DNA from: Phyto melanocephala
Taxonomy: Eukaryota > Arthropoda > Insecta > Diptera > Rhinophoridae
DNA length: 64,000 nt
Assembly: GCA_941918925.1 (NCBI GenBank)
Contig: OW799236.1
Coordinates: 117,444,562-117,508,561 of the forward strand
Direction: 5' to 3'
Shown here: piece after piece, positions 56,701 to 64,000 of the stretch
Position numbering within the stretch: position 1 is the first letter of the stretch
Layout of the letters: each line of letters opens with the position of its first letter
The notes under the pieces: model-generated
What the model was told of the DNA's origin: nothing
The model's database searches: none
The model's input: the letters and a program-made list of their open reading frames with translations, nothing else
Position numbers and translations under genes: made by a program

Positions 56701-59313
56701 TAATGGATTTAGTGGACAGAAGTTATAGGAAATCTTAATAATAGCATCAATTTCAGGTCAGTGGTTTATTCTAAAACTATTGATTGCCAGAAGCTCCACT
56801 AAAAGGGATGCTCTTAGCTTTGGTTTTAAATTCGTTAATTAAATTTGTTTTTTGTTGGACTAAAAAATTGACTGTGTCTCAGAAATTGTTTATTACTTAT
56901 TGGTGAAGTTGACTTTTTACTTCATTAAATATGAGTCAGTAGTCCTTAACTGTAGTTTAATTTTTTGATTTGACGCTGTCAAAAGTCTAAAGCGCTTAAA
57001 TAAGTATTTTTTCTCTTATTTCTGTTGGTAATAAGGGCATCTCTTTCTTACATGATTTGCAGCTGTATGCTTCTTTCCATGTTAGATTTAATACCATAAA
57101 TTCCTGTCCACAGCTTTATTTTACGCCTGTTTTCTACATCTTTTTTGTTTTTAAGTCGAAGTAGACGTAGTACCATCGAGCTGCCGTTTGTCGGTTCTTA
57201 GGAACAACGCCTCATATGATTGTGTGCTAGCGCAGATCCTTGTTGTGTGATTTAAGGTCTTGCTGAGCATTTTTCGTTTACCTGTAGGTGGCGATTTCCA
57301 TGTGATGCTGATCTATCTAGGGGCTGATTTTTTTCAGATGTAATTATCTGGAAGGGAGTTGAATTTTAAACTCGAACCCGCGATGTGCGTTTTTACTTCT
57401 ATGGTGTACTTCCCACTCCTAACTTTTGTTTAGTATTTATAATGTCAACAATGTTTCTCATAACCATATTTCGTGTTTAGTTCGATGAAAGCTGTAGGAA
57501 TGAAAATAAAAGCGAGAATAAAATACAAGAAAAAACCCGAACAACATTTGACAGAAGTTACATTCTAACCGAAGATGACAAAACAGCGTTAGAACAATTA
57601 CTTATAACAACTTGAAAAATGTTGCACACACTTTCAGACCTCTATATATATATACGTACGATAGTAGAGTAACGAAGACGTACACATATTTATATTTCAA
57701 TAATGATGAGATGATGAACTTCAGTTAAAGTATGTTTGGTGGCCTGTTCCTTTCTTAATTCCCCATTTGTAGTCTTTTTCTGTTCACCAGTTAATAATAT
57801 TTGTGCTGTTTGTTTTGCTAAGGCAATGATAAAGGCAATAAGAACACTCGTTGAAGTTATAATGGTAATGACAATGATTTCAAATGACAATGTTGAAAGG
57901 TATGAAGGAGAGTAATAAAGAAAGTTGATTGATTTTAAAGGCTCTAACATACTTCTATGCCGTTTAGAGTTTATTTTTAAAGTAAAATAATTACCACAAG
58001 CTAATCAGCAGACACTTTTTTTCTGCACTCGAAAAGCTGTAAAGAATAACCTTATAAATTAACGCATATTTTAAAATCCTTAAATAGAGTTTAATGATGT
58101 TTCAATCATGTGGTCAGCGGCTGTAACAGCAATAAGTTTTCAATACTAAATGAAACGGTAGTTGTGATCTTAAATTTAGGTGTGTTGAAAATTTCCTATT
58201 CACATTATCAATGAACAGCACAGTACATAAGTAGAGCGAACAGCTTAGTTATGGTATAACCTTAAATTCAAAACTGTAGGCATTTAGTATAAAGGATTTT
58301 TATGTTTCTCTGTGTATTGTTTGTTGAATATTATACACATCATTGAGCTCGTTTTGGATGCAGTTTTTTGATGCGGCTGGACATTAACATAAATTCTGTT
58401 TATATGAATGTTAATTTTATACACGCCGGTCATCATTGTACTTGTTGTCTTCATTTTCTTTAGTTCTTACTTATATTGTGTCATGATTAAGCGTGTGGCA
58501 TTAATTTTAATCCTTTAACAAAAAGGATAATAAGCTTTAGTCGTCGTCATCGTCATCATCAGCAGCAGCAGCAACATTGACAGCAGTTTCATCTGGTTAG
58601 TTTTTTTTTAAATCAAAGGCATTTCGTATTCACTCATCATATACACCAACCATAACATGCATCATAATAATCATCCTCAGCATCACTAATACAACTACTA
58701 TAAACAACAACCAGCTACGACTACTATTTACCCAAGCAGCTAACTGGCCAACCAATATTCAGCCATAACTTTATATGCTTTATGGGATATGATAAACTCA
58801 TTTTGCCATTCTTTTCTATAGAATTACATTACGACGACTGACAGACAGATTGCTTAGCAAGAACCCAGCAAAACTTTTTTAAGGAAGTTATTAAAACAAG
58901 TGTTTATACGTCGTATAATATAGCTTGGTGTAAGGCATTTATATTGGCATTACGAAGGCTTCAGTTAATTCGCTGTAAATATTTTTAATTTAAATTTAAA
59001 ATTGATTTGCATATTTTTTCAAAAGTCTTATTATTAGTAAAATTTAACACTCACCATAAACGTAGGTAGATCACTGTTTTGTGAAAGTTAGTGACTATAG
59101 CCTCCTTTTATAATAAAATTTTTAAATATTTTTCTTGTGTAAAAAATAAAATTCTGGGGCCAGATATGTTATAGGAGAGAGTTTAGCTCTCCATGCATTT
59201 TGAAGAATGAAACATGTTATTATATTTTTTTCTTTATTTTTATGATCCCCCCGATTGGATCGATAATAAAAATTCCAAGCAATCTTATTTTTAAGAATAT
59301 AGTTTAGCGATTG
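53790..59313. other. Long AT-rich stretch without a recognisable gene
   Basis: It holds CAA/CAG triplet tracts (55040-55072, 58555-58575) and scattered TA and CATA microsatellites. The Gln-rich frame 54984-55169 and the frame 57690-57950 have no family character. No transposon ends were recognised. It could be intronic. Confidence 0.42.
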
Positions 59314-59565
59314 TTACTGCTTAAAGTTTTTGAATGACAAAATCGATTTGTTGCTTAAAGACCCCATTTTTTTTTTGAGATGATTAGCATAATATTTATT
59401 TATAACAGATTCCCACAGCAAATAGTCTAAGGAGCTAAAATTACAGATATGGGTCAGTGAATTGACCTTAGGATTTCGTATAACTATTGGGTTTTCTAAA
59501 ACGGTGGTCAAAAGCTTAATTCTTACGAAGACTGTGTGGCAGGTTGCAACCAAGAGTGATAGATT
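59314..59565 (-). pseudogene. Mariner transposase C-terminal fragment
   Basis: The frame reads MVATCHTVFVRIKLL, then TTVLENPIVIRNPKVNSLTH, ICNFSSLDYLLWESVINKYY, ANHL. This matches the mariner block D-G-A-T-C-H-T ... ISRxxxVNWPPRSCDLTPLDYFLW ... KCYANxP. The catalytic third Asp is kept in SSLDYLLW. A second mariner piece with the preceding part of the protein lies about 480 bp away in the same orientation (60035-60510), so the two may be one element split by an insertion. Confidence 0.78.
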
Positions 59566-60034
59566 AAAGATTACGACTTTGCGAGCATAAAATTAAAATT
59601 TTCTGCGCATGTTATGCTAATGATGTCACTTATTAAATTCAATGTTCCAGTAATTTTGAGGACAGTTTTGCAAGCTCTTAGATAATACATATATTTTTCG
59701 CAAGAAGTTGTAAAATCCACATATAAACAAACTGGCAACCCCAATTCACTCAAACTTCACGACACCTATGTTTTTGTTGGCTAATAATTTCAAGAAGATA
59801 AATTTATTTTTATAACAGTGTTGCCAACTCTCACACAATACATACCGAACAACTAGAATAATGAAAATTATTTATATTTTTCTCAATTAAATACAAACGA
59901 ATTTTTGCATAAATTTATATTTTTCGTATATGAAGCAATCTGGTATTTATAAATTTTAAATAAATAGGGAGAAAATCAAATTTTAAATACTTGTTTTGGC
60001 TATGTTTCAAGTGGAAAACTTTTACTTGCCAACC
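59566..60034. other. DNA between two mariner fragments
   Basis: AT-rich sequence with no recognisable ends. GTTGCCAACTCTCACAC and TTGCCAACCCGTAC are loosely repeated. Confidence 0.35.
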
Positions 60035-60510
60035 CGTACTATGGTCCAAATGCGTTAGTTGTAATCGTTGCCAATGCGTTATCCTATTTATATTATTCTA
60101 GAGTTGCACCCATGTTTTCTCTTAGATTTTCGTCAGCAAAAGTTAGATGGTCATGGCCTGATAATGCCTTTCGTTGACTGTAACGGTGGTTCATTGATCA
60201 ATACCACCGTACTTTCTTTGGTTCTCTCGTCCTCTGGTAACAATGCTGATCTGCGTCGAAGCGATCTTCAACCCATTAAGCAAACCAAATATCATTAGAG
60301 GCTTTTGTTATTGAACTAGTGGAACTTTATAAGCCTACATGCCGAGGTTATTATGAGTAATTTATCTCTGAGACAAATATTACGTTTCGGAGATTGAAAA
60401 AAAGTCGATATTGATTTGGTTTTAAGCACATTCTGAACTACAGCAGTAATGTTTTCCGCTGTAGTCAACGACCCGAATGTTTTTTCTCCATTGAAGATCT
60501 AGCTTCATGA
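60035..60510 (-). pseudogene. Mariner transposase N-terminal/central fragment
   Basis: The minus strand reads AENITAVVQNVLKTKSISTF, then after shifts LVQ, a stop, QKPLM (the QLVQELKP linker position), and later TVTVNERHYQAMTI with LLLTKI, equivalent to VTVNGxRYRAMxxxFLLPKI. Several stops and frameshifts occur. The FSDEAHF region and its Asp are missing. It is upstream, in reading sense, of the C-terminal fragment at 59314-59565. Confidence 0.62.
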
Positions 60511-60810
60511 ACTCGCTGTATGCTGTTGCAAATTACGATTTAACAGTTCAAATCTAATACTAATTTTTCGATTAAAAAACGCTACTTTTTGTACATCTTG
60601 TACATCAAAGTCGTATACGAAGAATTATACTAGAGCTTCAATGATTATCATCATTATAATAATTATTTATATGAAGACCTACAGTTGGTTGCTATATCTT
60701 ATAAAAAGGTTTCTATAACAAGACTTTCAACTTTCAAATTAGGATTTTATAGCTTTTGGCAACAATACTTGCAAGTACTAATAACTCTATATAGATATCG
60801 AGCTCTTATA

Positions 60811-61272
60811 ATGGGTCCGCCATCTAACGTTTTTTTTTTCAACTAGGGTTTATTTCGTGAATGGTAACACTTAGCTCATGTCTGATTTGACAGTTAAAAA
60901 AAAATCATCTTTTCAGATAAAGCTCATTTTGGTCTTGGCGGGTATGTAACAAGCAAAATCGTCGCATTTTGGGCACAGGAAAACCGCACGCATACATTGA
61001 AAAGCCGATACACCCAAAACGAGTTACTGTTTGGTGCGGATTTTGGTCCAGAGGCATAATAGGGCCATTTTTCTTCGAAAATGAGCCAGAAGTGGCCGCA
61101 GTCAATGGCGATCGTTATCGGGCCATATTGAACGAATTTTTGTTAATACAAATTGAAAAGGAGGATATTGGCAATATTTGGTTTCAACAGGACGGCGCTA
61201 CGTGCCACACAGCCGAAGCTACACTTTTTTATAGCATTTAAAAAAAAAAAAGAAGTTATTTGGCAGACCCTT
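60811..61272 (+). mobile_element. Internally deleted mariner, copy B
   Basis: The ends are ATGGGTCCGCCATCTAACGT and, reverse-complemented, AAAGGGTCTGCCAAATAACT, with TA flanks. The 5' UTR text (AACACTTAGCTCATGTCTGA) matches copy A. At 462 bp it is shorter than copy A because the deletion starts in the 5' UTR, removing the start codon. The right-hand deletion falls at the same place as in copy A. Confidence 0.87.
60900..61241 (+). pseudogene. Mariner transposase remnant (copy B)
   Basis: After the 5' UTR the frame enters at KIIFSDKAHF, with Lys for the usual Glu next to the first catalytic Asp. In the next frame it reads GTGKPHAYIEKPIHPKRVTV, WCGFWSRGIIGPFFFENE, AAVNGDRYRAILNEFLLIQI and NIWFQQDGATCHTAEATLF, including the second Asp in QQDGATCHT. 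It ends YSI at a stop inside the terminal repeat. The third Asp (LDYxLW region) is deleted. It has better-preserved reading than copy A. Confidence 0.85.
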
Positions 61273-61830
61273 TATTAAGTCTTCTATAAATTGTACCATT
61301 ACTAAAGATTTATAATGAGTTGTTGGTTTAAACTTTGAGTTTTTTTAGACAAGAATTTTCAAAAATATCACAGAGTAACCAAGCCCTATGCTAAGATCTC
61401 TCTTATAAATTAAGGCACACTTCGCTGGGTTTACTAAAGGCAGACACTATTACTAAAAAATTTCTACTCTTTTAATTTTTTTTACTGCGTTAGTTTACTA
61501 GTTTTTTTTTCCACATTTCTTTTATTTAAACTTGACGCTGTGTTGCAACTGACGAGTTAATTTACGCGCATCACATTCCTTTCAGTTTAAATACCCATAT
61601 TCATACCTTCCTTCCTACCCAACTGCCTACCCACTTAACTAAATGATTACCTACCTTCAATGACCCCCTTTAATTTTTCCCCACTTACACATAGGATTAC
61701 TAACACAAGCACACACTTGATGCTTTTTTTCCATGGTAATTTGCTGCTTTAAACTCTTCTCCGATTTTTTGCTTAAAAAAAAAACAGATTTTATTTGTTG
61801 TTTAAATATCTGACGCTTGGGTTTGTTTTT
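61273..61830. other. AT-rich DNA without a recognisable gene
   Basis: No feature is recognised. Confidence 0.4.
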
Positions 61831-62210
61831 TTTTTTTTTTTAATTTGGCATTGTGGCATTATTTTGTTTTATCTGTCTGTCCATTTGACTGTGTATCTGT
61901 TTTGCTGTTCTGAGTAGTTTTATAATTGGAAAGTTGTTCATTATTAACATCATAATTAGTATTAAGATTTCATCAAGAGGCATTAAAAAATATAGAAGTC
62001 GTCGGATAACAGACAACACTTTTTTTTTTTTAATTTGGCATTGTGGCATTATTTTGTTTTATCTGTCTGTCCATTTGACTGTGTATCTGTTTTGCTGTTC
62101 TGAGTAGTTTTATAATTGGAAAGTTGTTCATTATTAACATCATAATTAGTATTAAGATTTCATCAAGAGGCATTAAAAAATATAGAAGTCGTCGGATAAC
62201 AGACAACACT
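61831..62210. repeat. 190-bp tandem duplication, apparently identical
   Basis: The unit from the T-run and TAATTTGGCATTGTGGCATT to GGATAACAGACAACACT occurs at 61831-62020 and again at 62021-62210. I see no differences between the two units. The two similar minus-strand frames in it are duplicates of the same non-coding sequence. Confidence 0.95.
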
Positions 62211-62608
62211 GAGATTTTAGAGTGAATCATAAAAAGTAAATGAAACAACAAAGCGAATCAGAATCAATTGAACTTTAAAAATGGCATTAAATTTATATTT
62301 TTAATTGTATTGATTTTAAATTATGCATAAATATTAAACATAAGTATCGTGGGTAAAAAAACACAGTAAAATATTAACTGAAGTGGTCGCAAAATATTTT
62401 GTTGTAGTTGGTCTGGTTTGCATGAATGACTATCTGTCTGCATGATAAAACGAAGTCCATTTTCCTTTTGTGTGGTATAAAATCTTGTTCTCACACTATT
62501 AGGTATGGGGTGTCTTGTTCATATTAAACCATTTAATACCATAATAAATATTATTTAGTTGTGAAATTTTATTTTTTAATGGTTAAAAATTAGCCATAAT
62601 TTTCTATT
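62211..62608. other. AT-rich DNA without a recognisable gene
   Basis: No feature is recognised. Confidence 0.4.
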
Positions 62609-62698
62609 TAGGTTAGGTTGAAAAAAGGGGGCATTAAAAGCCCACACCCATAACAGGTAAATAGTTATGCCCAATTGGCGTGTTGTGAGCTACTTTCC
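62609..62698 (-). mobile_element. Second copy of the CCTAA-tailed LINE 3' end
   Basis: On the minus strand GCCAATTGGGCATAACTATT, ACCTGTTATGGGTGTGGGCT and TTTTTTCAACCTAACCTAAA match 40050-40136. This copy has about two tail units, against three in the other. Confidence 0.75.
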
Positions 62699-64000
62699 CT
62701 TTTCACATAATTATTATAACTTGCATCACTGTGCGTTCAATTTGATCATCAATTATGATAATTTTGGGGGATTGATAAAACAGTTATTTTAAAAATATTT
62801 TACCCTTAAAACTAAAGTACTTATAGAGAAGTTCAAAGATAGGAAATCTTTTATTAATTATTTGAGTTCATTCTTATACTGCACTGAATATCGTATCGTT
62901 GTTGTTAAAATCCCATAACGTTAACTTAAATAAAACCCAATTTATTTCCAGCATCAAATAAAACAATCAAATAAATAAAATTGAAAAATTATGGGGGCAT
63001 ATCCCGAATAATTTCGTAAAATTACATTACTTTTTTGTGTTCGCGATAACTTAATATATGCGACCTTCTTCGAGAAAAGGAACTTAGTGTGTCGACAAAC
63101 GGTTTTGGACTTAAGAGTGGATTCTGGTACCTAAAAGGGTGTAGAATAAGATGATATGAGTTAGAATTCTGATAAAAACTTATTTACTTCATAAAAACGT
63201 TGTTGCGTCAGTCACTGATTGCGGCTTAGGAATCAAGTATCGAGATCATAACAAACAGAGCAGCAACAATAGCAAAGGTATTGTCACACTAAAAGCGGAA
63301 AAAATACGTCACCACATAGGCATGACGTCACCAAAGTCGGCACCTTATCATAACTAACCATGCCAAATCGCATCTCCCAACTGAAGGTGTGTTCACAGTG
63401 ATAATGCGTTATGAAACTTTAAATGCGTTTTTCTCAAAACTTCGTTTTCACACACAGCCTATCACTGTGGATTGATAGGAACTTGTATATTTTAAAGTTA
63501 TTATAAAGAAAATATTTTTTTGTTCTTAATTACGAGCTTGAGATCAGTTATTTTTTTATAGAAATTTTTTCATTGATTATTTAAAATATTTCGCTACCAC
63601 ATTGGACAGCTTCTTCAGAGAAAACACACAATATATGTTATAAATTTGTGGTAGCAAAATATTACAAGGAATAAATAAAAGTTTTTTTATAGAAAAAAAC
63701 TTAAATCATTTTTCTCTCCTACTCAAGCAAATCAAAATCATTTAAAAATCCTCTAAAAGACTTTTAAAGTAACTCTTATGCTGTTTTCTGTTTCCTTAAA
63801 TAAATCAATCTTCGAATGCGTTACATATGTATACCAGATATTGGAATATGAAAACATACATCAGCCCCATTAACAAACTCACAAGCCAAAACTAGCGACA
63901 AGAAAAATCATAGAAAATCAACATCTACAGAAAAATCAATAATAATAATAAAAACATGATCAATGATTATTACCTTAAAGCAATGTAAAGTATGAAGTAT
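62699..64000. other. AT-rich DNA; small hairpin at 63396-63470
   Basis: CACAGTGATA (63396) and TATCACTGTG (63461) form inverted repeats about 55 bp apart. No gene is recognised apart from the hammerhead-like motif at 63589-63618. Confidence 0.4.
63589..63618 (-). ncRNA. Hammerhead-like core motif (copy 3)
   Basis: On the minus strand CTGAAGAAGCTGTCCAATGT, then GGTAGCGAAA, gives CUGANGA, a stem of GCTG/TAGC with one wobble pair, and GAAA. It is almost the same sequence as copy 1. Confidence 0.28.

Noticed and set aside
61840..62251. Two ORFs that share most of their sequence
   Set aside because: They are the two units of the 190-bp tandem duplication. No domain.
1..64000. CRISPR array, operon, prophage or bacterial-type system
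   Set aside because: Base composition, intron-like DNA and transposon content are of a fly genome. The repeats present are microsatellites or transposon units, not spaced CRISPR repeats.

Overview
The window looks like non-coding DNA from a higher (brachyceran) fly, probably a calyptrate such as a blow fly or house-fly relative. The clues are very AT-rich sequence, many degenerate Tc1/mariner copies, DINE-1/mini-me-like elements with a GTCY proto-microsatellite and TATACCC...GGGTATA ends, and long intron-like stretches. I find no intact host protein-coding gene. One 40-bp segment (20659-20698) has excellent splice sites and a single open frame. It is the best candidate for a host exon, so the window may be largely the intronic space of a long gene.

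Layout. 1-508 is a broken LTR-retrotransposon gag. 551-815 is a Helitron-like relic. 987-2519 is a foldback element carrying a hAT element (1122-2262) with a perfect 8-bp target duplication. 5666-11399 holds two inverted copies of one DNA-transposon family, whose transposase I recognise as a widespread but unnamed arthropod family. They are separated by a 1.7-kb (GAGTAT)n-type array that starts inside a terminal repeat, and the right copy carries a 247-bp Helitron whose empty site survives in the left copy. 11402-12252 holds two DINE-like fragments. 14422-15035 is a Helitron with internal tandem repeats. 18543-20019 is a decayed DNA transposon with a split gene encoding a C2H2 finger. 21520-24362 is a nest of DINE-like pieces including a 1.4-kb hairpin. 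26122-26564 is a MITE. 27340-28309 holds mariner pieces.

The second half has mariner relics at 33775, 47163, 59314, 60035 and 60811. It also has a 5'-truncated Jockey/CR1-group LINE (35365-37375, minus), a minus-strand Helitron-like element (37652-38213), and a LINE 3' end with CCTAA tail repeats (39560-40136, with a second copy at 62609). A pogo/Tigger element (42858-43426) lies 4 bp from a full DINE-like copy (43431-44247). Further DINE-like copies are at 50059-50885 and 51539-53182, the latter containing a tRNA-derived SINE. A hAT MITE with a perfect duplication is at 53459-53781, and an apparently identical 190-bp tandem duplication at 61831-62210.

No operons, CRISPR arrays, intact tRNA or rRNA genes, or an obvious new multi-gene system are visible. 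What is informative is the nesting, target-site and deletion history of the transposons. Family assignments come from recognising motifs, not from searches.
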